NCBI GenBank assembly: GCA_022605405.1
Contig: JABYQQ010000013.1
Location: 124,001 to 188,000 of the forward strand
DNA: 64,000 nucleotides
Source of the DNA: Earliella scabrosa
Taxonomy: Eukaryota > Basidiomycota > Agaricomycetes > Polyporales > Polyporaceae
Reading direction: 5' to 3'
Shown: piece by piece, positions 25,787 through 37,412 of the stretch
Position numbering within the stretch: the first letter of the stretch is position 1
Layout: every line of letters starts with the position of its first letter
Position numbers and translations under genes: made by a program
The notes under the pieces: model-generated
Database searches by the model: none
What the model was told of the DNA's origin: nothing
Seen by the model: the letters and a program-made list of their open reading frames with translations, nothing else

Positions 25787-26599
25787 ATATCATTCACGGA
25801 CGTTCTTCTGAGTCACTATCTACCTCTTTGTACACTATACTACTCTTGCAGCTATCGTGCCGGTAATCACACAGACATGTGCCGTCACAGGTTACTCGCG
25901 CCAGTGCTATCAACCCGCGCTACCATTGCCAACCGGTAATAGCGCCGAACTGTTCCATGTCACGGAACTGCGTTATGTCTGCTGTTGACCTCTGTCCAGC
26001 ACCTCCCCTTCGCGACAATGTGCGCCTCGAGGACACGAGTTGCGTGCTGCGCACGAACACCGGCGGCGTGAGTGACTCTTTGTCCAATGATCGACCGCAT
26101 TGCCCTCAACTCACCGCTCCCCGTGTTCGGTGCAGGCAATGGGCCGGTTCCGGCCTCAACCGAAGGATTTCCGTGGACTCTTGTGGGCATCCGCATCCGG
26201 GACTCTCCCTCAACCCGGTGAGCATGGATTGACGGCAGTAGGCACGGGTTGTATGAATGTCCGTTGATCCTGACAGAACATAGCGTTGTAGGTCTTACGT
26301 AATGTAGCCAATCCATGCTACTAGCCACGTAGTCTGCAGTGCGTGTGCGTTGGCATCGTATCGGGTGAATCTGGCAGTGCGGCAACACGGGCGTGGTCCT
26401 TGTTGACCCCGCCAGCACAACTCGGCTATGTGGGACAGCTACGTGTCTCGGCTGCAAGCAAGATATAAACACTAGGAAGCACGCCAGGATCGCTGACAAG
26501 GATCTCGTTCCAACAGCAGAAGAGGCTTTCTTTCATATAGGTATCTCGACGTCTCCATCGAGTCTCGTGGCATCGTCTCATCCCACCTTCCAGGTCGCA
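25787..26599. other. intergenic region upstream of accessory gene family member 1
   Basis: About 810 bp. Contains the 3' flank of SPT16 and, at 26464-26469, a TATAAA box about 130 bp before the next start codon. ORFs seen on both strands are short and lack recognisable motifs. Confidence 0.4.
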
Positions 26600-27453
26600 A
26601 TGAACCCTCAGACTCCGATGCAGGGCGGATATCCTTACGCGTACCCCGGCCATTCAGCAGCACACAACTCATGGGAGCCACAATTCACCCCGGAGCAAAT
26701 CCTCTATAACATACAACAGAATAGCAACCAACACTGGAGCGAGATGAAATGGTCCATGCCACCTAACCATGCCGTGAGCATGAGTTCTCAGCCTGCACAA
26801 GTCAAGGTACTTCTGCCTCGACTTCATACGGGATGTATCACTGACTCTAGGGCTCCGATGTAGACCCCTCACGTACGCGAATTGCTACAACGGCCGTATG
26901 AGTCCAGACGCCGCTTTTCCCAGAAGCCAGCCATCAGCTTCCGCACCACCAACGGACTTAACTATGTTCGACTGGAGGACGCATTGAATGGGCGATTGAC
27001 GTGCTTGGAAGGCGCAGAGGATGAGGTGTTCTCCGGAGACGCTGATCTCAGTCAGAAACAATCTCTGCGCTTAGAGGCATGTGCAGTATACCCGTCACCC
27101 CAGTAGCTGGTATACTGATGGGGCGGAGTAGATCATCGGGCCCGAGTGTAGGCCCTGGGAACGGCAGATCAATGTCAGAAACCCAGCAAACAGGACTCGC
27201 TCGGTCACCAGGGCGAGGCTGGCGGAGAAGGTTGCTAAGGAAATATACGATTATATGAAGGTAAGAACTAGCCAATGAATTGTCCGAGGGCTGGCGAAAC
27301 TTACTCTAACCCTCTCAGCGCCTTACTGGATCTCTCGGAGAACCTGCCTTAGGTCTGGGTCCCGAGCTCAGGGGTTTCGAGCGACTCGTCTTGTTTGAGT
27401 TGCGTCACGTCTCTACGTCCAGCTGGCAGCCTATTCTTGGACTTCTGCCGTGA
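26600..27453 (+). CDS. small hypothetical protein, family A member 1 (Agaricomycete-expanded family)
   Basis: Four exons. ATG 26600; first intron 26806 to about 26863 joining VK to TPHVREL; second intron after the SLRLE(ACA) segment with acceptor near 27132; third intron from 27260 to about 27319; stop 27451-27453. The product has a Gln/Pro/Asn-rich N-terminus. A conserved core of roughly 140 residues follows: a beta-rich ISFRTTNG ... VRLEDALNGR segment, a SLRLE end, a C-R-P-W-E-R-Q-I motif, a helix (LAEKVAKEIYDYM) and a last exon ending in SSWQPILGLLP. The same core, with introns at matching places, occurs in the three genes at 29515, 32981 and 35306. I recall similar uncharacterised proteins as large families in Agaricomycetes; no function is known to me. 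Confidence 0.72.
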
Positions 27454-27556
27454 TGTGACTATAAATCATGACGTCGACTCGGTGACAGAGCTGAAAAGTA
27501 CCTGAAATTTCTTGCATACTTCGATGGACTACAGATACACTACAGCATATAATCGT

Positions 27557-27595
27557 CCTTGTATCCTTATACTTGTATCCTTATACTTGTATCCT
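27557..27595. repeat. 14-bp tandem repeat, about 2.7 copies
   Basis: The unit CTTGTATCCTTATA is repeated twice and followed by a partial third copy (CTTGTATCCT). It lies about 100 bp downstream of the stop codon of family A member 1, in an AT-richer stretch. Confidence 0.8.
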
Positions 27596-29385
27596 CAGCT
27601 CATCCTACACTCTAGTATACTCGTAATATAATCTTTCTTGGCATACAGCTGTACAAAGTCGGCGGATGAGCATGATGCTTGTCGGTGACTAGTAACCCTG
27701 TTACATTGGCAGGCTGCAGCATTGCTACGAAGAGGTCTCTTTCAGAGTGAGGCAAGAACAAAAGATGAGCGAGATAGTAACTTTCCTGGTTTGTGGCAGT
27801 CGCCAGCGACTATGAACTTGGATACATAGAGATCAATACCCGATATGAGACGCCCGTCAGTGTTGACATGGCGCTTGCCACTTGTCCGACAACTCCGAGT
27901 CCGTCATGCGGCTCTTACGAAGATACACACTCTTTCTTGCTACGCTCTTCTTGATCCCAGACGGGCCAGGTAGCAGTGCCAAAGTAGCAGTGGACGCTGT
28001 GCTTTGTTACTAGTCCCACTGGGGCCCGCTTGACGGCATTGTTGTCAAGTGCATCGAAGTATCTGCATCCGTGCGTTATACTCGTATATGCGTGAGGCAG
28101 TATACAAGGGAATACGAATACGGTTACTAGGTGAGTTCTTCCCATCTGATCGCTCATGTTTCCTGTGAAGATCGTGACGTTTGTTACAATAAAGGCCATC
28201 ACGACGTGACCTGAATGGGAAAGTTAGTGAACCAAACTCCCCGAGACAAAACAAGACAAACTTACCTCCTCCTAGAAGCTCTGCGTCCGAAGCGAGTGCA
28301 AGCAATCACATTGAGATATTCCCCGGGTGTAGGGCGTAGAGCAGCACGAGTTGTGTGGACCGGGAACGGCAAGCCTAACGGTTCCCACAGGAGTCAGAGC
28401 CAATGTCATACCGAATGTGGTGACTCGGGGTCGAACGACCTCATGTTTTGGATACGGTAAGCACATAGCTCTTGAGCAGACTGCAAATATATAATCTGAA
28501 CAACTCAGGGTCTCGTCTTCCGATGCGTGCCACCTTCCCTTCAGTCATTGACGACATCGCAACTCACCACTTCGCCCCTACACTGCGGGATACAATTCAA
28601 GCTGAAAGAACGCACTCACGGAATATGAATCATGAGAGATTGGGAGGAGAAATCTCCCCGAAGGCCCTCAGGATAGCTGCAGCTGGGTCTCATGACACCC
28701 GTCTGACGTATCCGTGAATATCTCAGTGCACACGGCGCCCCTAACTCTGATACTGTCTTCCCAGCTCGATGTCATGGATTCAGACATATAGAGCCACGCT
28801 TCTACCTCTGGAGGCTGGCGACTTCCGCATCCTGGTCCGGGATAGGTGTCCCGTAAAACTCATCACAATCAGCGAGCCCCATATCCGGGTCTTTGCGCTC
28901 GATTGTGCCAGTGCCTTCTCTGAGAGAGCACGCGTCGCTGGTGCAAGCATATCGCCACAGCTGTCCGCTGGACTCTGATCGGCCTCATCCCTCCATGCAA
29001 TTGCTTTGCTCATCCTCGGGCGGGTCTGGCGGCCTCGGCGGTGAGTCCTCAAACCCTCTCTATCGCAAAGGATCTCACATCAGAACTGGCTCCGTGCGGG
29101 AAACCGACGGAAGTTCCCGCCCCCTTCGTTCTAGCACTGGTCGCCCAAGCGCCTATTGTCGGGAAAGCTCACACATACGGTCCCAGGAAGAAATGCTCCC
29201 AAAGAAACATCGATGTATCCAGATGATCGTATTGCTTCAGAACGCCTCTAGCAGAGGCTCGCTCGAAGCCCCGGTCCCAGGACGTCAGATATCTCTATCG
29301 GGTTAGAACTCTGATCATGTTTCCTGAGCCTCATGGGAACCGCGCCTGCCCCCTGTGTCACGCATCCTCATTCCCATAGGATCCC

Positions 29386-29393
29386 TATAAAGG
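29386..29393 (+). promoter_or_regulatory. TATA box of family A member 2
   Basis: TATAAAGG about 125 bp upstream of the start codon at 29515, with a CT-rich stretch between. Confidence 0.55.
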
Positions 29394-29514
29394 AGACCGT
29401 CTCTAATCTCGACTCCACTCGAGTTCTTGTCCCTCTCATGAGAACTATCAAGATACGGGTTCCTCACAGCTCTTCTCGCCTCTGCTCTGCTACTCTGTGC
29501 ACTTGATATTTCAG

Positions 29515-30191
29515 ATGTCTGAGGTTCAGGCAGTCACTATGAACAGCGAACAGTACGTCGACGTAAGTTTGAACCACTCACTGCATCTACAAGCAGACAT
29601 GCTGACCGATTGAATGCAGGCGTACGCACATCTGGAAGTTCTACCGCAAGAGGGTGACATTCAGCCGCTTTATCCACAAGACACCATTCATTTTATCTCC
29701 CTTCACGGCGTCGGCATCAACCTCGGATCGGCGTTTTTGGGCCGTTGCGATGGCTTGGTTCATCGAGACGAGGGTGCGTTTACTCCAGCTATGGGTGTCA
29801 GCACGAAGATAGGCCTCAAAATACAAGTGAGTCTCTATGCTAACCCGCGATAGAGACTCGGCCAACTTGAACGCGCCCTGTAGGTCGCCGGCTATCAGGA
29901 GTATTCCCGTCAGATCATGGCGAGGCGAGCAAACAGAGGGGCGGATCCCATCTCGATCGGCAGACTTGCCACGAAGATTGCAGAGGAGATGGAGAAGTAT
30001 CTGGTAGGAGAAGGCTCGGCACGGATCACTTGTGATTACCGCTACTAACAAGTGTGCCACAGTCCATCGATGCACCTCACTGGCGTGGACAGCCCCTTAC
30101 CTTGGACCACATCGTTCTCAAGAAACTCTATCGAGTCACCCAAGGTTCCTGGCAGCCAGAATTTGCGGTTATCGCCGCTGCACCCTCGTAG
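29515..30191 (+). CDS. small hypothetical protein, family A member 2
   Basis: Four exons, about 165 residues. ATG 29515; exon 1 ends at MNSEQYVD (donor 29563); introns end at about 29619, 29883 and 30061; stop TAG 30189-30191. Same architecture as the gene at 26600: beta-rich IHFISLHGVG ... LGRCDGLVHRDEGAF segment ending in TKIGLKIQ at a splice site; then Y-x-x-Y-S-R-Q-I-M-A-R-R and a PISIGRLATKIAEEMEKYL helix ending at the next splice site; then a last exon with GQPLTLDHIVLKKL and GSWQPEF. It is the shortest member and lacks the Gln-rich N-terminus. Function unknown. Confidence 0.75.
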
Positions 30192-32980
30192 ACGGAGATA
30201 TACGGCGCTCCCGCCGCTCGAGTGGTGGGTACCCTTGCGGCCAATGCCATACGAAAGCGTTGTACTGACCGCACACCAGCTGGCAAGATGTCGCCGCACT
30301 CACATCATCATTGGTAGTGGCCAACCACTCCTGGTGCTTCACTCACCTTCGGGTCGATACTCTCGCAAACGTTGTGCCCACAACTTGTCATTTAGTTCCA
30401 TTGCTGCTTCGTACGTAAACACTGACAACCCGGAGCTGGAACGCCGTAGTCATAGCGTCAAGTCCTAGTCGAAATGGTACCATACACGTTCGCCGCCCTG
30501 CCAGTGACTACCTAGTATGTGCCACAGGCATTGCCGGCCTCCGAGTCCGTCGCTGATCATATATGTGTATGTCACTCACCTATGTATGCCAATGCACCGA
30601 TGTTGAGTTGTTTGCGGCCTGATGATGGCGCCGATGTTATCTTGGTATGAAGACCAGTTGAGCATTCTCGAAGCTGCTGCAGAAGGTCAGATCTAGTAAG
30701 CGCCCGTGTGGGGTTCCAGCAGAACCACTTGAACCGTGCCTTCGACAACGGCTCACACGGGGCCGCATCATGCTACATTCCTGATACCCTCCACCGCAGT
30801 TTGGCGGCGTTCTTGCAGTCCACCGTTTCTTCTTCATCTCGAGATCTCGCATATACACGGTCTGCAGCGACTCGTCCGCCGGAGCTGCGGTAGTACTAGT
30901 AGTGCCAAGGGTATGCCGCAGGCTCAGAAAGACGACACAAGTTTCCCGGTCGGCAGCAGAGCATCTGGAGGAAATATCTGCTCATGGGAGTGAGTCCCAA
31001 GTTAACGAGATACTACTCACCAGCGATTTTGATAGTCCTCCGCCACGCCGGCAAGTCCACTTCTCATCTCCCTGGGTTCTGGCATGATTGAAGATAGCTG
31101 GAACCGCCGCTCCTGAACGCAAACCAATCAAAGTCCCCATTTCAACTGCGTAACCCATGCAAGTGGCCGTTACGGTCCCAGTCCCCGGCCCGACCATTCG
31201 GTCTACTACACTGTGATGAACGAGCGATAGTACGTGGGCCGGCGGTGGACTCCACCCGGGCTGACTCGGGCCAGAACCTCCACAGGTTGAAGACGATTCT
31301 TCCGTGAGAGTCACTTCCCGGTAGCCACTCTCTAATATTACTCCATCACGGTGAGAGACCATACCAGTGACGGTTCAAGTTGGTCTGCGCGAAGTACTGG
31401 TGGTTGACTGACTTACCTAGCATTATCCCCACTTCACCTATGCCAGCACTTCCCCCTCACATTCTGCACAAACGGCGGCGTCCGAGCAGCATTGACGGCA
31501 TAGAGGACTCTTGTCTAGCGGTGAGCCGTCCGAGCGGTGGGCCGTTGGCAGAGCTGGCGTCGCGAGCAGCTTTCGACAGGTTGGAAATGGGCGAATATAT
31601 CCCGCGCTGTTTCGCTTCTAGAACAAAATAACTTGAAATCGTTCCTTACTGTGCGGACTTATCGCCTACCACACTCGACAAAGGCGACACCCGGGCCGTC
31701 GACTCTGAGTCTCGTAGTACCCGGATAGATGACCGGAACGATGGAGGACAGTTAACCAGGTGCTGGCCGTCATGGGGAAGACAGTAGGGCAGCAGCACCT
31801 CGGAGCAAGCCGCGCGGTGTGCGGCGACTCAAGACAGTGTTTCCCACCCACCCACTTCTGTCGTGAGAGCTCCCCGCGGCTAAGCCCCTTGCACGCTGAG
31901 CCTGCTACTGACGCACTGTTCTCTATATTATCCGGATACAGGAGCCTGGATATACACAGGCGTTCCAATCTATTATATCTGATAGATGTCCTCGATGGAG
32001 TCTGGATAGTCCACCCATATACACGGATATCTGAAGAAGCTTCGGATCGCCGCGCGCGCTCGAGTGTCAGGATGTTCTCGCCAGGACGGCGTTGCGCATT
32101 AGACGGTTCGCCGAAAGGTAGCTCTTGCCTGGCACTACCGACCCGGGAGCAGCGTCGCAGGCAGAGCGGACGCTTACAATCGCGCCGCTACCGCCGCACG
32201 TCCCATGCAAGAGCAATACTGGACACAGCTTATTCGCGGCGACCGACGGTTAGCGGCAGCTCACGCCGCGCTGAGCGCGGCATGCGCGGATGCCTGAGGA
32301 GTATCCGGATCAGAGCCCTCGAAGTTGAACATCTGTTGCGGCTTCTGGAGGGCGGGTGGGAGCAGTGGAAGGGATAAACCCCCGCCACCGATTCGAGTAT
32401 CCGGAAGATGGCATGCTATACGTGAACTGCCATGCGGAAATGGTCAGTTCATACATAAGATGCCTCAGATATCCAAGACGAGCAGGAGATCCCTGCAACA
32501 CGAATAGGTCATCCAGCCGGGGTCTCGCGCGCAGAGAATCCGAGTCTCTAGGACTCGGAAGAGCTCCAACGCTGAGTTAGCCGCTGCGCCTTCCGTCCGA
32601 TGAGGCCCGCAATTCGCCGCTCGTGTTACCTCTCCGTCGTCCGCATGCGGAGGTCGCGTTGAACTACCGCTTGCGTGATGCTGTCCGTCCACCCCAGCGG
32701 CGCGCTTCGCGCGGCGCTACCCATCCGGATGAAGGGCAGATATCTCGGCGGGGCGAATCCCGCCCCCCGAACCGCTGTGATGGTTATCTCACCGGCTGCG
32801 CAGTATACGGCGGCGACGCATCGTTGTACAATCCAGATATCCAAACGCGTGTCCGTCGGCGAAGTGGGCAGTCCATTGGGGTCCTTGAGGAAGGTCTATA
32901 AAACTAGCCCTCGGAATGAGAGGAGGGCATCATCAATCGACTCCTTTACAGTCACATACACGTTCAGCCGTTCCAACACG
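30192..32980. other. gene-poor accessory interval
   Basis: About 2.8 kb. Contains mixed sequence with two CpG-rich patches (about 32030-32330 and 32580-32800). A minus-strand ORF at 30982-31362 and plus-strand ORFs at 31760-32377 and 32623-32901 are present but have no recognisable motif. A short Ala-rich open stretch (MQEQYWTQLIRGDRRLAAA) near 32205-32320 could be the remnant of an exon. The TATA box of the next gene is at 32897. I cannot support a gene here. Confidence 0.35.
32897..32903 (+). promoter_or_regulatory. TATA box of family A member 3
   Basis: TATAAAA, 84 bp upstream of the start codon at 32981. Confidence 0.55.
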
Positions 32981-33939
32981 ATGCACCCTGCGAACTCTTC
33001 TGGTGAACGCGTTCACGACTACAACGTTGTGCAAGGCAGTTACACAATCAAATGCGAGGTTAGTGAGCACTCGATCAGCAACTAGAAACAACGTGCTCAC
33101 CATCCATTCGAAGCAGTACCCAGACGAAACAACAGCCTTAACAGACTGGCATGCCCAACAGCCCCACCCGAACATGAATTATGTGGTCCCCGCGCCCCAT
33201 CATATCAGCCGACTTTCGACCTTGTCGCCAGTCATTTCAGAGATTGCTAGGCAAGCACCGAGAGTGAGCAATCTGTGTTGTAGTAAGATTTAGCCTTACC
33301 TATCTTTAGGCTCGTGTCGAGGAGCGTTGGACCCTGGGCCTGACCACCGAATGGGAACTTCTTCCATGCGCCGAGTACGACCGTGGCAGACCAACCACCG
33401 CCGGCAATCACGTAGTCGACTTCAGGTGCTACGGGGGACAAGAGCTTGTGCTGTCCAACGCATTGAGACGAAACTGTGATGACCTCGTAGATGGAGAGGC
33501 TCCAGCCTTGCCTTTCGATGTCTCCGCCAAGATCTCCATACGGATAGAGGTATAGTGTACTCCTTTATGGGCTGCGATTGAGATCAGTTGCTCACAACAT
33601 CGTGTTAGTTTCCGAATTGCGTACCATACACTAGGCAAATCATGGCTCGGAGGTCAACCAACACTGCCGAGCCTATCTCGCGGAAGGTCCTCGCTTGGAA
33701 GATAGCTGAAGAGATGGACAAGTGCCTGGTACGCTCTCTTCGCCTTGATGTCTGCTCCACTGCACCTAGACCCACACTAACTCTTGATCGTGAAGGATAA
33801 AACCAGAAAAGCAGGCCAGCCGCTGATGTATCGAGGAGAGGTTGTCAACATGGAACATCTGGCATTGTGTGAGCTTCGCAGGGCGTCATCGGGGTCGTGG
33901 GTTCCTGTGTTCAAGATTCTGGTCATGCGCTGTAACTAG
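32981..33939 (+). CDS. small hypothetical protein, family A member 3
   Basis: Five exons with all splice sites visible. ATG 32981; introns 33058 to about 33112, 33263 to about 33308, 33551 to about 33609 and 33730 to about 33796; stop TAG 33937-33939. The N-terminus has a PAPHHISRLSTLSP segment. The conserved core then has VVDFRCYGGQELVLSNAL and DDLVDGEAPAL, a KISIRIE end at a splice site, the CVPYTRQIMARRSTN motif, EPISRKVLAWKIAEEM, and a last exon with GQPLMYRGEVV ... SSGSWVPVFKIL. No frameshift or premature stop. Nearly the same gene lies 2.3 kb downstream (35306). Function unknown. Confidence 0.75.
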
Positions 33940-34412
33940 TATCGAGGCTTCCTATGGTGTGCTGATTGTCCGGGAGACCAATCCACTGTCCGTGAGGGTT
34001 CGTTAGTGCTGGGACGCTTCCACAGCATTTCTACTATGCGCTGCAATCGTCATTGCACAAGTCAGATATGTTTCCCAAGCGCGAATCATCACATAGTACG
34101 GCAGCTCACCTATGGTGTTGGGCGGAAATAGTATAAGACCTTGAGTGCACCGGAAGCCCCCTTGTCTCATCCTCGATTTCGCAACCACACGATGCTTCGG
34201 GTCTTGGATACTGTATGAAATGGATCGATATCGGCCATCGTGATCAGCAAACATAATCAATGACACGTGGCACAGAACCCACTTCCTGCCCGGCAGAGGA
34301 GGGCGAGACGCTCGATGAGAGATATCGGATAGCAGGGTCGGGGCAGGGATGTCCTACTGGTAGAAGTGAGATATCGTCCATCGTTGGTGGCATATATCTT
34401 GGGCGTGAACGC
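32981..34412. repeat. tandem segmental duplication, copy 1
   Basis: About 1.43 kb, including family A member 3 and about 470 bp of 3' flank, is repeated at 35306-36743. The two copies align colinearly with scattered substitutions and small indels; introns are conserved as well as exons, so this is a DNA-level duplication. The spacing between copies is about 2.3 kb. Confidence 0.8.
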
Positions 34413-35305
34413 TGGAGCAACAGCCTTGTGGCGTCCTGACACCTCATGGCGGGGCTCAGAGACCATCCTTGACAGATGAACGCGCATGTAAATGTATCCC
34501 GTGAGGAACATGAACCGCACGGGCGTCCGTACTATGGTCACGGTGCTTATTGCTCGCATTGGTTGAGCTGCACTGAGGGGGAGGAGATCCGATGGCCGAA
34601 GTTCACTTACTCACGAGCCGGCGCGCGCTGGCATCGAGCGGTGCAGCACAGTGGATGTGAACCATGTGGATGACAGGTCCCAGCAGGAGGAGGAGGAGGA
34701 GCACCAATTTCGGTGGGAAAACAGTGCACGCGCCGGATGCCGCGTCCCGGACGCCCGCGGCTTCGATAACCGAGGACTTCGGACGCTCAGCGCTAGCCTT
34801 CAAACTGCGCTGGTGGCTCTGCATACTCACCACGACGAGACGCTCCAGCAGAGTGTCGTCAGAGGCGAGGAGGGGAATGAATGGAGCTACCAGTCTATCC
34901 TGATGCTCGGCCAGGGCGTTGGAGGATCGCTGGGGTGGCACCTATCAATGGACACGATATGACCATGCCACGGGTACTTAATCTCCGCCTTCCCAGTATC
35001 CGCCCAGCTCTGCTTTGTCACGAGGCTGCCGGTGCTAAAACGAACCATCGCATTGCGGCCAATACTTAGAGCCAATGCAGTTACGTTGGACGATCGGACT
35101 TCGTGTGATATTTGGGAGGCACTGCGTCCGTCATATACACACAGCATCTGTCTCGAGGTGGCTATGGATGCTATCGCGAAGCAGGCATGTTATGTAGCGC
35201 TGGGCAAATGAGGGTATATCACTATACCTCTCAAGCCCCATCCTTCGAACCCAATCCCCAACGTACTTTCTACGGCCACCCTGACTCTGAAGTCCGCGCA
35301 CGATC
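33940..35305. other. spacer between duplicated family A genes
   Basis: The left part (to 34412) belongs to the duplicated unit. Minus-strand ORFs at 34003-34266, 34257-34559, 34603-34941 and 34887-35147 exist. The pieces around AFTPKI, DGRYL, STS and GRYRSI recur in copy 2 near 36530-36750, but with indels that break the frame, so I do not call a gene. Nothing else is recognised. Confidence 0.35.
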
Positions 35306-36262
35306 ATGCACCCTGCGAAGTCTTCTGGTAAAAGCTGTCACAATTACAACAATGTGCAAAGCAATCGCACAATCAAATGCGAGGTTAGTGAGCACTCGAT
35401 CAGCAACTGAGAATAACGTGCTCACCATCCATTCGAAGCTGTACCCAGACGAGGAAACAGCCGTGAGGGACTGGCATGCCCAACAGACCCAACAGACCCC
35501 CCTGTACATGAATCATGTGGTCCCCGCGCCCCATCATATCAGCCGACTTTCGACCTTGTCGCCAGCCATTTCAGAGATTGCTAGGCAAGCACCGAGAGTG
35601 AGCAACCTGTGTTGTGATAAGACTTAGCCTTACCTATCTTTAGGCTCGTGCTGAGGAGCCTTGGACCGGTGAATGGGAACTTTTTCCTTGCGTCGAGTAC
35701 GGCCGCGGCAGACCAATCATCTCCGGCAACCACATAGTCGACTTCAGGTGCTACGGGGGACGAGAGCTTGCGTTGTCAAACGCATTGAAACGAAAATGTG
35801 ATGACCTCGTAGATGGAGAGATTCCAGCTTTGCCTTTGGATGTCTCCGCCAAGTTCTCCATACGGCTAGAGGTATAGTATACTCCCCTTTGGCCTGCAAT
35901 TGAGATCAGTTGCTCACACCATCGTGTTAGTTTCCGAACTGCGTACCATACACTAGGCAAGTCATGGCTCGACGGTCAACCAACACTGCCGAGCCTATCT
36001 CGCGGAAGGTCCTCGCTTGGAAGATAGCTGAAGAGATGGAGAAGTACCTGGTACGCTCTCTTTCGCCTTGATGTCTGTTCCACTGCGCCTGGACCCACGC
36101 TAACTCTTGATCGTGAAGAAACAAACTAGAATTGATGGCCGCCCGTTGATGTTTCGAGGAGCGGTTGTCGACATGGAACAGCTGGCATTGTATCAGCTTC
36201 GCAGGGCTTCGTCGGGGTCATGGGTTCCTGTTTTCAAAATTCTACTCGCGGGCTGTAACTAG
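35306..36262 (+). CDS. small hypothetical protein, family A member 4
   Basis: Five exons at the same places as the gene at 32981: introns 35384-35438, 35598-35642, 35872-35930 and 36052-36119; stop TAG 36260-36262. The product keeps every core motif: VVPAPHHISRLSTLSP, VDFRCYGGRELALSNAL, KFSIRLE, CVPYTRQVMARRSTN, EPISRKVLAWKIAEEMEKYL, GRPLMFRGAVVDMEQL, SSGSWVPVFKIL. It differs from its neighbour mainly near the N-terminus and by loss of about four residues after the third exon start. The frame is intact, so both duplicates may be functional. Function unknown. Confidence 0.75.
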
Positions 36263-36743
36263 TGTCGGACCTTCCTATGGTGTGCTAATTTTCTAGGAGA
36301 ACAATTCACTGTTTTTCGGGGTTCGTTTGTGCTGTCACGCTTCCACAGCATTTCTACTATGCGCTGCGATCGCCATTGCACAAGTTAGATATGTTTCCCA
36401 AGCGCGAATCATCACATAGCATGGCCGCTCACCTAGAGTAAGTATGATGTAGGGCGGAGATGATGTAAAAAGCTTAGTAAGCGCCCCGCCGTAAGTACTG
36501 TCTCAACTTCGAGTTCACAACAGGTTCGCAACTTCACGATGCTTGGGGACTTGAGTACCGCAATGGATCGATATCGGCCAACGTAGCGAACATGACCAAC
36601 ACCGCCACTTGCTGCCACCAGAAGAGCGTAGGACGCTCGATGAGAGATATAGGATTATGATAGCAGGGACGGAGCAGGGAAGTCGTACTGGTAGAGATGA
36701 GATATCGCCCATCGCTGGTGGCATCTATCTTGGGCGTGAACGC
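35306..36743. repeat. tandem segmental duplication, copy 2
   Basis: Colinear with 32981-34412, including the complete family A gene and about 480 bp of its downstream flank. See copy 1. Confidence 0.8.
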
Positions 36744-37412
36744 GATTGCAAACGGATGTTCCATCAAAGCCTTTAAGTTTTCCTCGGGGTGTGGTGTGGC
36801 ACCGTCAAACCAGCGCAGGCCGGCCTGTATAGAATTCTGCGATGGAGCTTGCGATGAGCATACTACATAAGTATGACGCACGCCAAGCCTGGTGGACTCG
36901 CGCTCGCGCCATGCCCGCTGCCATCCATCGACACTTGTCACTCAGTATCTTCGAAGTTCGCTCGGACACGACATACACTACGCGCCCGAGAGATCGTAAA
37001 ACGTGAGACTACTGGTCGGACCTTTTGCGCTTGACGATATTAAGTCGGGGCTTGTTCGGCAGTGGTGTTCGGACGGACATAATGACGCACTCGTGAAAGG
37101 CGAACATAGTTCAGTTATAACACGATCACGAGTACCATGCCTGTCACCGGCATTTCCGCAACATCAACATTGGACTTTGTGACATGTATTTACGACCTCA
37201 GCGACCGGACAATTCGGTCTATACGGATGTGGGGGCGCTTACTAGTCATAACTCGGACTCAACTCGCACTGGTGTGCCCCGCCGCGCCTCAAGTTGTTGC
37301 GATGGACTCTCGGGCCAGTGGGGTGAGACTCGGTCGGATACAGATGGGGCAAGACGCAGATACAGATGGGTAGGATTCCAACGCGACTCGGAGAAAGCTT
37401 ACCAACGTTACA
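36263..37412. other. boundary region between duplicated unit and Plavaka transposon
   Basis: About 1.15 kb. To about 36743 it is duplication copy 2. The rest runs to the stop codon of the Plavaka transposase and must contain the 3' end of that element. I searched by eye for an inverted repeat matching the region beyond 54065 and found none I trust. Confidence 0.35.

Larger units (their letters stand above)
27454..29514. other. gene-poor accessory interval
   Basis: About 2.06 kb. Contains a 14-bp tandem repeat at 27557-27595 and, at its right end, the TATA box of the next gene (29386). Minus-strand ORFs at 27915-28202 and 28045-28305 and plus-strand ORFs at 28769-28978 and 28893-29306 exist. 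They overlap in different frames and none shows a family motif, so I do not call them as genes. Confidence 0.4.

Noticed and set aside
27915..28305. Minus-strand ORFs with hydrophobic stretches, considered as a membrane protein
   Set aside because: Frames overlap each other, no family motif, and no convincing exon chain could be built.
30982..31362. 126-codon minus-strand ORF with Gly/Thr/Ala-rich hydrophobic part
   Set aside because: Isolated, no recognisable domain, no supporting neighbouring exons; left as part of the gene-poor interval.
34003..34559. Minus-strand ORFs downstream of duplicated family A gene, partly repeated near 36534-36941
   Set aside because: Similarity between copies is explained by the DNA duplication; indels break the frames differently in each copy.
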